DNA of 10,368 nt from assembly GCA_023423235.1 (NCBI GenBank), contig JAFAFY010000433.1:1-10368 (forward strand). Direction: 5' to 3'. A program made the position numbers and the translations under genes. Shown here in pieces: positions 1 to 7,107 of the stretch. The notes beneath the pieces are model-generated. The model saw nothing but the letters and a program-made list of their open reading frames with translations, did not search any database and was not told the origin of the DNA. Origin of the DNA: Pseudomonadota bacterium. Its GTDB lineage: Bacteria > Pseudomonadota > Gammaproteobacteria > Xanthomonadales > Xanthomonadaceae. Position 1 is the first letter of the stretch. Every line of letters begins with the position of its first letter.

Positions 1-210
1 ATGCGGGAGATGGGGCGATACCGTGTTGCTGAATGTTCGTGCCAATCAGGACTGCGCAAGCGTTGCCCCGGACAAACCGCCTGGGACGCCCGCCGGGCCA
101 TCACCATCACCGCATCGCCCGGCGGCAAGACCACGTCCGCGGCGAGTCACGCCTGCTCAGGGCAGGGTCTGCAACGCGCGCTCGACCCCGGGCGCGGCCT
201 GTTAGGCCCA
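1..210. other. Window edge without a convincing gene
   Basis: Short open frames run through this stretch, but their translations are rich in Arg and Pro and have no recognisable domain. I could not assign a gene. The only structure seen is a short inverted repeat at 196-208 (GGCCT, loop GTT, AGGCC). It lies just past the stop of the minus-strand gene that ends at 211. It could be a weak transcription end for that gene, but it has no T tract. Confidence 0.4.
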
Positions 211-708
211 TTACTCGATCGCAAGCAATGCCTTCAATGGCGCCGAACGACGCGCGGAAACGAACACCGTGGCCGATGACCGGCCTGCGCAGTCGCGCTC
301 GCCGGCGTCGCAGGGCCTGACCAGGGCGGCAGCGACCACGGCGCGCGCGGCGGTGTCGTAGACCACCGCACCCTTCTCGTCGCAGATGGGCGCGCGGCAG
401 CCGCTGCGCAACGTCAGGCCGTCGCCGAGGTCGCGCAGCCCGGCCGCGGCATCGGGGCCGCTTGCCTGCAGCGCCGCGGACAGCTGGCCGCGCAGCTGCG
501 CGCCCTGGCGTCCATCACCAGCGAAGCTGCGCAGCGCCTGTTCGGCGTAGGCCGGAACCTGCGCGGTCGCGGTGCGGGCTGGCTTGCCTTGCGCGCCGGC
601 CGCGAGCGGCAGGGTGGCAACGCACAGGGCGACCAGCAGCAGCGCCGCACGGGCGGGGAAACAACGCGATACCGCGCGGCGCGATGCGGGTACGGAATCC
701 AGGGACAT
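211..708 (-). CDS. Small secreted protein of unknown function (possibly Ivy-like)
   Basis: This 165-residue protein has an N-terminal signal peptide: basic residues up to about 20, a hydrophobic core at about 21-36, and a likely signal peptidase I site after AGA (about 39). It should therefore be exported to the periplasm. The mature part is Ala/Arg-rich and carries four cysteines, C104, C109, C133 and C140, which could form two disulfides. The segment SGCRAPICDEKGAVVYD (102-118), two cysteines followed by a beta-strand-like stretch, loosely resembles the Cys loop of the Ivy family of periplasmic lysozyme inhibitors. The likeness is too short to be more than a hypothesis. The ATG at 708 is supported by GAGG (716-719 on the minus strand) seven bases upstream. 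It is transcribed divergently from the peptidase lipoprotein, with about 167 bp between the starts. Confidence 0.7.
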   Translation of the reverse strand: MSLDSVPASRRAVSRCFPARAALLLVALCVATLPLAAGAQGKPARTATAQVPAYAEQALRSFAGDGRQGAQLRGQLSAALQASGPDAAAGLRDLGDGLTLRSGCRAPICDEKGAVVYDTAARAVVAAALVRPCDAGERDCAGRSSATVFVSARRSAPLKALLAIE

Positions 709-864
709 GGCAGGGCCTCGTGGTGGGACACTCGTGGGAGAATGGGGGAAGCGGCGTGCGCGTCCGCCGGTGGGCGACGCGCGTCATTGCGCCCTCCTCC
801 TTAGCACACCGACACTTGCGGGCCCGTAACCGGCGCACTAGCCTCCCCGGTTCCCTTGCTGACC

Positions 865-869
865 GGAAG
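865..869 (+). promoter_or_regulatory. Ribosome binding site deciding the GTG start of the M2 peptidase
   Basis: GGAAG lies six bases before the GTG at 876. The open frame extends far upstream to 462, but only this start puts a lipoprotein signal peptide at the N-terminus. Together the site and the lipobox fix the start. Confidence 0.55.
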
Positions 870-875
870 CTGTCC

Positions 876-2888
876 GTGAATCCTCGCCACGCCCTGCTCG
901 CCCTCGCGGTCGCCGCGAGCCTGACGCTCGCCGGCTGCGACCGCTCGCCCTCGCCCTATGCCTCCGCGCCCGCGTCTCCCGGCGCCGCGCAGTCCGGCGA
1001 AACCGCCGACCAGTTCATCGCCCGCGTCAATGCCGAATACAAGGCGCTGATGCCGGAACTGACCGCATCGCAATGGCTGTCGGCGACCTACATCAACGAC
1101 GACAGCCAGCTGCTGGCCGCCAAGTACAACGAGCGCTTCCTCGCCCAGCTCAACCGCTGGATCGAGGAGGCCAAGCGCTTCGAGGGCCAGCAGATGTCGC
1201 CCGAGACCGCGCGCGCGATCAACCTGCTCAAGCTGGGCGCGTCGATGCCGCCGCCGCGCGATCCCGAGCACCTGGCCGAACTGACCCGCATCGCCTCGAA
1301 GATGGAGGGCACCTACGGTGCCGGCCAGTACTGCACCGGCGAAGGCGAGGCGCGCAGCTGCCGGCAGCTCGGCGCGCTGGAGGACGTGCTGCGCAACAGC
1401 CGCGACTACGATGCCCAGCTCGATGCCTGGCAGGGCTGGCACAGCATCGCCCAACCGATGCGCCAGGACTACGTGCGCTTCGTGGAGCTGGTCAACGAGG
1501 GCGCCGGCGACCTCGGTTTCGCCGATGCCGGCGAGGCCTGGCGCTCGGGCTACGACATGCCGCCGGCTGAACTTGCCGCCGAGACCGACCGCCTGTGGAA
1601 CCAGGTCAAGCCGCTGTACGAACAGCTGCACTGCTATACCCGCGCCCGGCTGGAAGCGCAGTATCCGGGCCGTGGCACGGTCGACGGCGGCCTGCTGCCG
1701 GCGCACCTGACCGGCAACATGTGGCAACAGGACTGGAGCAACCTGTGGACCACGCTGCAGCCCTACCCCAACGCCGGCGACCTCGACATCACCGGCGCGC
1801 TGGAACGGCAGTACCAGAGCGGCCTCAACGAACGCATGGTGCGCGAGAACGCGCTGATCGACAGCGACCGCCGCGCCGACGTCGCGCACGAGGCGCAGCT
1901 GGAGAATGCCAAGCGCATGAACGAGCGCGCCCAGGATTTCTACGTCTCGCTGGGCATGCCCGCGCTGCCGGACAGCTACTGGGACAAGACCCAGTTCATC
2001 AAGCCGCGCGACCGCAACGTGGTCTGCCACGCCAGCGCCTGGGACATGGACATGGCCGGCGACGTGCGCACAAAGATGTGCACCAAGCCCAACGAGGAAG
2101 ACTTCACCACCATCTACCACGAGCTGGGCCACGTCTATTACTACCTGGCCTACAACCAGCGCCCGCCGCTGTTCCAGGGCGGTGCGCACGACGGCTTCCA
2201 CGAGGCGATCGGCGACACCATCGTGCTGGCGATGACGCCGCAGTACCTGCACTCGATCGGTCTGGTCGGCGAGCAGCAGCAGACCCAGGAATCGCTGGTC
2301 AATTCGCAGATGCGCATGGCGCTGGCGAAGGTCGCCTTCCTGCCGTTCGGACTGATGATCGACCGGTGGCGCTGGGGCGTGTTCGACGGCTCGATCACCC
2401 CGGACAACTACAACGGCGCGTGGTGGGCGCTGAAGGCGCAGTACCAGGGCGTCGCCCCGGCCACGCCGCGCGGCGAGGATTTCTTCGATGCCGGCGCCAA
2501 GTACCACGTCCCCGGCAACACGCCCTACACCCGCTATTTCCTCTCGCACATCCTGCAGTTCCAGTTCTACAAGGCACTGTGCGACGCCTCCGGCCATACC
2601 GGCCCGCTGCATGCCTGCAGCTTCTACGGCAACAAGGCGGCCGGCGCGAAGTTCTGGGCGATGCTGGAGAAGGGCAACAGCCAGCCCTGGCAGCAGACGC
2701 TCAAGGAACTGACCGGCGGCGAGCAGATGGACGCCGCCCCGGTGCTGGAATACTTCGCCCCGCTGCAGGACTGGCTGGTGCAGCAGAACGAGGGCCGCAC
2801 CTGCGGCTGGAACGCGCCCGCAGCCGCGCAGTCGCCGGCGCCCATTCCGGCGCCCGCAGCCGCCCCCGCGGCGCCGACGCAGGGCTGA
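876..2888 (+). CDS. Peptidase M2 (ACE-like) dipeptidyl carboxypeptidase, lipoprotein
   Basis: This 670-residue zinc metallopeptidase belongs to the angiotensin-converting-enzyme family, which removes dipeptides from peptide C-termini. The N-terminus is a lipoprotein signal with lipobox LAGC and lipidated Cys21. Asp at position +2 would favour inner-membrane retention under the E. coli rule. The zinc site is HELGH at 415-419 with the third ligand in HEAIGD (Glu443). The spacing of 24 residues from the second His equals that of human ACE (His387 to Glu411). Other ACE active-site signatures are present: CHASAWD, KYHVP (Lys542, His544) and PYTRYF (Tyr551, Arg553, Tyr554), equivalent to ACE Lys511, His513, Tyr520, Arg522 and Tyr523. 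Arg553 matches a chloride-II ligand, so chloride-stimulated activity is plausible. The protein ends in an Ala/Pro-rich tail (about 643-670) outside the catalytic domain. Physiological substrates are unknown. It is probably monocistronic, as a strong hairpin follows the stop. Confidence 0.95.
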   Translation: MNPRHALLALAVAASLTLAGCDRSPSPYASAPASPGAAQSGETADQFIARVNAEYKALMPELTASQWLSATYINDDSQLLAAKYNERFLAQLNRWIEEAKRFEGQQMSPETARAINLLKLGASMPPPRDPEHLAELTRIASKMEGTYGAGQYCTGEGEARSCRQLGALEDVLRNSRDYDAQLDAWQGWHSIAQPMRQDYVRFVELVNEGAGDLGFADAGEAWRSGYDMPPAELAAETDRLWNQVKPLYEQLHCYTRARLEAQYPGRGTVDGGLLPAHLTGNMWQQDWSNLWTTLQPYPNAGDLDITGALERQYQSGLNERMVRENALIDSDRRADVAHEAQLENAKRMNERAQDFYVSLGMPALPDSYWDKTQFIKPRDRNVVCHASAWDMDMAGDVRTKMCTKPNEEDFTTIYHELGHVYYYLAYNQRPPLFQGGAHDGFHEAIGDTIVLAMTPQYLHSIGLVGEQQQTQESLVNSQMRMALAKVAFLPFGLMIDRWRWGVFDGSITPDNYNGAWWALKAQYQGVAPATPRGEDFFDAGAKYHVPGNTPYTRYFLSHILQFQFYKALCDASGHTGPLHACSFYGNKAAGAKFWAMLEKGNSQPWQQTLKELTGGEQMDAAPVLEYFAPLQDWLVQQNEGRTCGWNAPAAAQSPAPIPAPAAAPAAPTQG

Positions 2889-2910
2889 GGCTGGCTGCCA
2901 GGCGGTGGAA

Positions 2911-2936
2911 CGAAGGCCGGCGAAAGCCGGCCTTCG
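2911..2936. terminator. Perfect hairpin, probable bidirectional terminator
   Basis: An 11-bp perfect stem (CGAAGGCCGGC, loop GAAA, then its reverse complement) lies 22 bp past the peptidase stop. It is about 90 bp past the stop of the minus-strand cluster, between two convergent genes. The stem ends in GAA/TTC pairs, but no long T tract follows on either strand, so termination may be inefficient or Rho-assisted. Confidence 0.65.
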
Positions 2937-3025
2937 TCATGTCGGCCGTGCACTTGGCCATTGACGCTTTCATGCCTGGCGCCGGAGGCCTCCTGCACAC
3001 GGCCACCCCGCCCCGGCGCAGCGTG

Positions 3026-4837
3026 CTACTGGGCGTGGAACGCGTAGGGCAGACGCACGCGCACCACATCCACGTCCATCGTCGCCGCCCCCGGATGCAC
3101 CCGCAGACTCCGCGCCCGCGCCACCGCCGCGTCGTCCAGCGACGCGTGCCCGCTGCTTTGGACCACCTTGACCTGGCGCACGTGGCCGTCTCCGCCCAGA
3201 TCGACATCCAGCAGCACCGTCCCCTGCAGGCCCGCGCGCGCGGCCTCGGGTGGATAGCGGGGCGGGTTCGTGCGCGCGGCATCGTGCAGCATCTGCACCA
3301 GCAGGTCCCGGGCGTTGCCGCCGGCAAGCGGCGGTAACGCTGGCGGGGCTTCGGCGACCGCGGGAGCCGGAGGCGCATCGATAGTGAAGGCGACCTCCAC
3401 GCGCCGGCGCGCCTCCGCTTCGGCAGGTGCGAAACGCCAGGACCGGCCGGCCTCGCGCGCAGCGCTGTCCAGGTCCATGTCGCCCGAGGAGGTCTCGACC
3501 AGTACCTCGACGACATCGCCCGAGGCCGCCACGTCCAGCGCCAGAGTCAATGAATAATGGCCAGGACGGGCTTGCGGGGTATCCGGCAGCCGGCGCGAGG
3601 CCTCCAAGACCCCGGCCTCCGCGAAATCCACCTCGACGCGTGTGCGCGGATGGCGGTCCGGCGGCGACGGCATGGCGAGCGGACCATCGCGCACCTGGTG
3701 CAGTCCCTCGCCATCGGCCAGCGACTTCGCTGCGGGCAGCACCGCCTCGGCGGTCTGCGCAGTGTCCGCATCGACCTCGCCCTCCGACGCGCGCGCCCGG
3801 ATCACCTGCGCGCGCGCGTTGAGGATCCGCCAGCGCTCGCGGGTCGCTTCCGGAAGCATGCGCAGGCGCAGGTCCAACTGGATCGCGGCGAGCCGGGCCG
3901 AGGTGTCGTCCGCATCCGGCAGCGACAGCACCAGCGCGCCCAGCGCGCGCTCGGCGTCGTCGTCGAGCAGGGTCAGGGCGTAGCTGCCCCACAGCGCGCT
4001 GTTGTCGGGATGCGTGGCCAGCGCCTGCAGCGACAGCTCGCGCGCCGACTCCAGCAGTGCTTCGGGCGAGCGCCCGCTGAGCTTGCCGGCCATCTCGTCC
4101 GCCTGCTCGGGGCGACGGCGCAGGATCAACGCAAGCTGCAGCTCGATCAGTTCCATCTCGATCAGCGCTTCGGACGCGGCAGCGTCACCCGGCGCGGCCG
4201 CCAGCATCTCGCGCAGGGCATCGCGCCCGGCGAACACCCGCTCGAAGCCGCGCTCCTGCGCAGTCTGGCGACGTGCGTCGTAATAGCGCGACTGCGCCTG
4301 CACGTAGCCGGTGCCGTCCCTGCGCCGCGACGGCCGCGCCGCCCACGACTTCGACGCCGCCAGCATTGCCCGTCGCAGGGACTGCACCCGGCCGTGCCGG
4401 CCGCGGGCGGCGGCCGTGGTGATCTCGTCGGCCGCGGTCATCGCATCCTCCAGAAATCCCGCCTGCGACGAGATCCGAGGCAGTTCGGCGGACGGCATCT
4501 GTGCCCAGCGCGCCTCGCGCGCGGCCTTGCGTGACGGCGACTCGGGGGCGACCAGCGCCCCCAGCGCCAGCAGCACCACGAACACGCCGATCGAAGACCA
4601 CAGGTACTTGGTGCTGGTGTCCTTGATCGCCACCCACAGCAGCGACAGCACCGAGATCCCGCCACCCAGCACCAGGCCGGTGCGGAACGCGCGCTGGCCG
4701 TCGCTGAAATGGTCGGGGGCGAACCACGCACCGAAATGTTCGATCACCGCGAACGGCACGGTCGACACGTAACCCAGCAGCGGCATGCCCGGTATGGCAA
4801 GCAGCAACACGATGACCAGCCCGACCAGCCACTTCAT
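3026..4837 (-). CDS. Three-helix membrane protein with tandem TonB C-terminal-like domains
   Basis: This 603-residue protein is the last gene of the kinase cluster. Its ATG overlaps the kinase TGA as ATGA (4837-4834), indicating translational coupling. Three hydrophobic segments lie at about 3-25, 53-71 and 79-97. A charged helical region (about 100-350) follows and includes a TPR-like stretch (about 268-300, with HPDNSALWGSYA). Two TonB-C-like modules follow. The first is about 425-487 and is degenerate (SLTLALDVAASGDVVEV ... SAAREAGRSWRF). The second is about 525-600 and is canonical: RYPPEAARAGLQGTV, then GHVRQVKVVQSSGHASLDDAAV. A Pro/Ala linker (488-507) joins them. With a cytoplasmic N-terminus, the soluble part would be periplasmic. 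It is not a standard TonB, because it has several helices, no long Pro-rich spacer and no nearby exbB/exbD. It may act as an envelope output or partner of the kinase. The domain call is fairly secure; the function is inference. Confidence 0.85.
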   Translation of the reverse strand: MKWLVGLVIVLLLAIPGMPLLGYVSTVPFAVIEHFGAWFAPDHFSDGQRAFRTGLVLGGGISVLSLLWVAIKDTSTKYLWSSIGVFVVLLALGALVAPESPSRKAAREARWAQMPSAELPRISSQAGFLEDAMTAADEITTAAARGRHGRVQSLRRAMLAASKSWAARPSRRRDGTGYVQAQSRYYDARRQTAQERGFERVFAGRDALREMLAAAPGDAAASEALIEMELIELQLALILRRRPEQADEMAGKLSGRSPEALLESARELSLQALATHPDNSALWGSYALTLLDDDAERALGALVLSLPDADDTSARLAAIQLDLRLRMLPEATRERWRILNARAQVIRARASEGEVDADTAQTAEAVLPAAKSLADGEGLHQVRDGPLAMPSPPDRHPRTRVEVDFAEAGVLEASRRLPDTPQARPGHYSLTLALDVAASGDVVEVLVETSSGDMDLDSAAREAGRSWRFAPAEAEARRRVEVAFTIDAPPAPAVAEAPPALPPLAGGNARDLLVQMLHDAARTNPPRYPPEAARAGLQGTVLLDVDLGGDGHVRQVKVVQSSGHASLDDAAVARARSLRVHPGAATMDVDVVRVRLPYAFHAQ

Positions 4838-6273
4838 GGCCGTCGGCTCATGATCAGCACGGGCACCAGCAGGAAAAACAGCGCCAGCCCGCCCAGCAGC
4901 AGTCCGGCCTGGAACACCAGTTCCAGTGCATCGCCCCACAGTGCCCACCAGCCCTCGCTGCGCGAGGCCTCGTCGAAGGCGCGGTAGGCCGGCAACCCCC
5001 AACCCAGCAGCCAGCCCAGCAGCCAGCCCAGCAGCACCGGGCCCAACAGGGCCATGAACACCCGCACGCCGAGACCGGCAGGCCCGCTGACCGGCTGGGC
5101 TTGCGCTGCCACCGGTTGCGCCGGCGCGCGCACGCCGACCGGCGGCCGCTGCCGCGGCGGCGCGGTCGCCGTGGCGGCACCTGCTGCCCGGCGCCTCGCC
5201 CTGCGCTTGCGTGTCTGCGCGGCGCCGGCCTTGCCCGCCTTGGACAGCGCCTGGGTGCGTGCGCAAGCGGCGCAGGGCAGCCCGGCGAAATGCTGGTGTT
5301 CGCGATCCGCGGTGCAGGTGACCAGCAGGCCGCCCTCGCGGCGCGCGTAGCCGACCAGGGCCGCGGCCCAGGCCGCCGCGTCGGGCCGGTCCTGCGGACG
5401 CGTGGAGAACGCGCGGTCGAACATGCGCCGCAGCGACTCGGGGATTGCCGCGTGGCCGCTGACCGGTGCCGGCGTGATGCTGCGGTGCGCGCGCAGGCCA
5501 TAGGCATACATCTGCGCGCGGATGCGCCCGGGCAGGTCGGTCGGCGCCGCCTCGCTGCGGGTACGGCCGCTGTAGGGATGAAGGCCGGAGTTGAGCAACT
5601 GGAACAGGATCACCGCCAGCGCGAAACGGTCCTGCGCCGCCTCCTCGCCCGGGCGCACGCCGCGCTGCTGGAATTCCGGCGCCAGATAGTCGGCGGTGAC
5701 CTGCGCGGCGGGAAAACGCTCGCCTTCGCCCTGCACGCTGAAGCCGTCGCAATCGAGCATCGCGATGTACAGCGACTCGCGATAGAAGCGCAGGTTCAGC
5801 GGCTTGAGATCGACCACGTAGTGGCCGCGGCGATGCAGCGCGGCCAGCATCGTCGCCAGATTGGCGGCCAGGGTCATCCTGGCGCCAAGCCCGGTGGGCA
5901 GGCCGGCCGCGCGCGCCTGGCGTTCCTGCAGCACGTGCTCCAGGTCGCTGGTGGCGGCGATGTCCAGCGTGGGCATGAGGAAGCCGGCGAAGCGCCCGCG
6001 GTCATCGTTGACCAGTGCGCGCGGCCAGGCGATCTGCACGTGCCGGCGGCCATTCTCGACGCGGTCGGGCAGGTCCGGGCACAGCGCCAGCATCGCCTCG
6101 AGCTTGCGCTGGTAGACGGCGAAATCGCTGCCGGGGTGGTAGAGCTTGACCACCTCGTCGGGCATGCCGTCGAGCAGGAAGACGCTGCCCGCGCCGCCGC
6201 TCTTGATCAGCTTGCCCAGCCGCAGGCTGCGCTGACGGCTGTCGCGGACGATGTTGCCGGTGCGCGCGGGCAT
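4834..6273 (-). CDS. Membrane-anchored Ser/Thr-type protein kinase of a TerY-P (YegI-like) triad
   Basis: The protein has 479 residues. The kinase domain (about 17-310) shows a glycine loop SGGAGSVF (25-32), the ATP-binding lysine in VVKLY (Lys43), and a catalytic loop VVDLKPLN (Asp155, Lys157, Asn160) in which VV replaces the usual HR. The Mg-binding motif reads DCDGF (174-178) instead of plain DFG, and APE is at 198-200. These variants resemble the YegI-type kinases, so it is probably active. After the kinase comes a Cys/His cluster, C320, H326, H328, C334 and C337, a likely zinc-binding knuckle. A basic, Ala/Pro-rich linker (350-400) follows, then two transmembrane helices (about 403-426 and 447-475), so the kinase domain should be cytoplasmic. 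The ATG at 6273 is the only good start: an in-frame stop at 6292-6294 lies just upstream and the glycine loop comes soon after. The phosphatase stop is 73 bp upstream; the next gene overlaps by 4 bp. Confidence 0.92.
   Translation of the reverse strand: MPARTGNIVRDSRQRSLRLGKLIKSGGAGSVFLLDGMPDEVVKLYHPGSDFAVYQRKLEAMLALCPDLPDRVENGRRHVQIAWPRALVNDDRGRFAGFLMPTLDIAATSDLEHVLQERQARAAGLPTGLGARMTLAANLATMLAALHRRGHYVVDLKPLNLRFYRESLYIAMLDCDGFSVQGEGERFPAAQVTADYLAPEFQQRGVRPGEEAAQDRFALAVILFQLLNSGLHPYSGRTRSEAAPTDLPGRIRAQMYAYGLRAHRSITPAPVSGHAAIPESLRRMFDRAFSTRPQDRPDAAAWAAALVGYARREGGLLVTCTADREHQHFAGLPCAACARTQALSKAGKAGAAQTRKRRARRRAAGAATATAPPRQRPPVGVRAPAQPVAAQAQPVSGPAGLGVRVFMALLGPVLLGWLLGWLLGWGLPAYRAFDEASRSEGWWALWGDALELVFQAGLLLGGLALFFLLVPVLIMSRRP
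5003..5034. repeat. 12-bp tandem repeat inside the kinase gene
   Basis: The unit CCCAGCAGCCAG occurs 2.7 times in a row. On the coding (minus) strand it encodes LLGW three times, in the first transmembrane helix of the kinase. It is in frame, and each unit adds four residues, about one helical turn. Copy number may therefore vary without breaking the frame. Confidence 0.85.
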
Positions 6274-6346
6274 GTCAGGCGCCGCGTCGGGTCACGGATG
6301 GCGCGGGCGCGTCCGCACGCCGGTCAGCTGCGCTGCGCATGGCGCC

Positions 6347-7105
6347 TCAGCCCTGCCCCGGCCATGCCAGCAGCAGGGTCTTGTCGTCGCCGGTGATGGC
6401 GTCGGTGCGCGGGTTGGCCAGCGTCGCCTGCAGGGCGCGGCTGCCCTGGTCGGGGTCCACGCCGTGCAGATAGCGCAACACCGGGTCGATGAACGGCCGG
6501 TACAGCGCGTCCCCGCCGCGCGCCATCGCGAACGCCTGGGCGCCGTCGCTCATCAGCGCCAGCAGCGTGCACGGGGCGGCGATCCGGGTCAGGCGCAGGC
6601 GCGCGCGCCATTGCGGGCCGCAGAGGAAATAGGTTTCGTTGGCGTACTCGCCGTTGTCCGGGCGCGACAACAGCGCCGGCGCATCGCTCGCCTCGACCAC
6701 GGCCACGCCGTCGCCGATGTGGAACAGCCAGCCGCCCGTGGCGTCCACGACCGCGCCGACCACGGTGCAGGCGTAGTCGCGCAGGTCGTGGCCGGCGGCC
6801 GCGGCCTGCGCCTCCAGTCCGGCGCGCACGCTGGCCAGGGCATCGCCGAAGGCGGCTTCCGCCACCGCGGCATCGCCCTGCAGCAGATCCTTGCCCCAGC
6901 GCAGGCGCGCCGCAAGCGCATGCACGGTGGCGTCCGCCACGCTGCGCGCGGCGCGGTCGGAATACGCGGCAGAACCGGCACCATCGCACACCACCGCGAC
7001 CAGCGCGTCGTCCACGGCCTCCGCCGCGAACGCGTCCTGGCAGGGCTGCCCGCGATCGAGATGGGCGCGCCCCGTCGCCGAGGCCGCCACCACATGCCAG
7101 GCCAC
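6347..7105 (-). CDS. PP2C-family protein phosphatase of the TerY-P triad
   Basis: This is a 252-residue soluble protein with no signal or membrane segment. PP2C metal-binding motifs appear in order: CQDA near the N-terminus (Asp24), VVCDGAGS (Asp41), a central HIGDG (129-133), MSDGA (Asp187) and GDDKT (about 239-243). All key acidic residues seem kept, so it is probably an active Mn/Mg-dependent Ser/Thr phosphatase that reverses the linked kinase. The start is most likely the GTG at 7105, two bases after the vWA stop. It gives an N-terminus (AWHVVAASATGRAH) that fits triad PP2Cs, in which a Trp and a Gly-x-x-His precede the QD motif. No ATG is available in frame there, and the open frame continues upstream through the vWA gene only by chance. 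The closest known relative by context is E. coli YegK. No strong ribosome binding site is seen, so coupling to the vWA gene is likely. Confidence 0.9.
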   Translation of the reverse strand: MAWHVVAASATGRAHLDRGQPCQDAFAAEAVDDALVAVVCDGAGSAAYSDRAARSVADATVHALAARLRWGKDLLQGDAAVAEAAFGDALASVRAGLEAQAAAAGHDLRDYACTVVGAVVDATGGWLFHIGDGVAVVEASDAPALLSRPDNGEYANETYFLCGPQWRARLRLTRIAAPCTLLALMSDGAQAFAMARGGDALYRPFIDPVLRYLHGVDPDQGSRALQATLANPRTDAITGDDKTLLLAWPGQG

Positions 7106-7107
7106 GG

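Noticed and set aside
462..875. Upstream extension of the M2 peptidase frame
   Set aside because: It overlaps the divergent secreted-protein gene, and only the GTG at 876 places the lipoprotein signal at the N-terminus.
801..2612. Minus-strand open frame of 603 codons opposite the M2 peptidase
   Set aside because: It is antisense to a gene whose identity is certain. The translation is a Val/Leu/Arg/Gly-rich shadow without domains, as expected in high-GC DNA.
1595..3337. Plus-strand 580-codon frame overlapping the peptidase and the TonB-C gene
   Set aside because: It is a shifted frame of the peptidase that continues opposite the TonB-C gene, Arg/Pro-rich with no recognisable motif.
3026..4837. 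Classical TonB of a TonB-ExbB-ExbD system
   Set aside because: It has three helices instead of one, no long Pro-rich periplasmic spacer, a TPR-like helical region and duplicated C-terminal domains, and no exbB or exbD is nearby.
4838..5752. Upstream extension of the TonB-C gene frame into the kinase gene
   Set aside because: The extension is Arg/Gly-rich shadow sequence. The ATG at 4837 starts with a membrane segment and overlaps the kinase stop as ATGA, so the shorter gene is real.
5101..6396. Plus-strand 431-codon frame opposite the kinase
   Set aside because: It is an antisense shadow, with no motif or ribosome binding site. The kinase on the other strand has clear catalytic residues.
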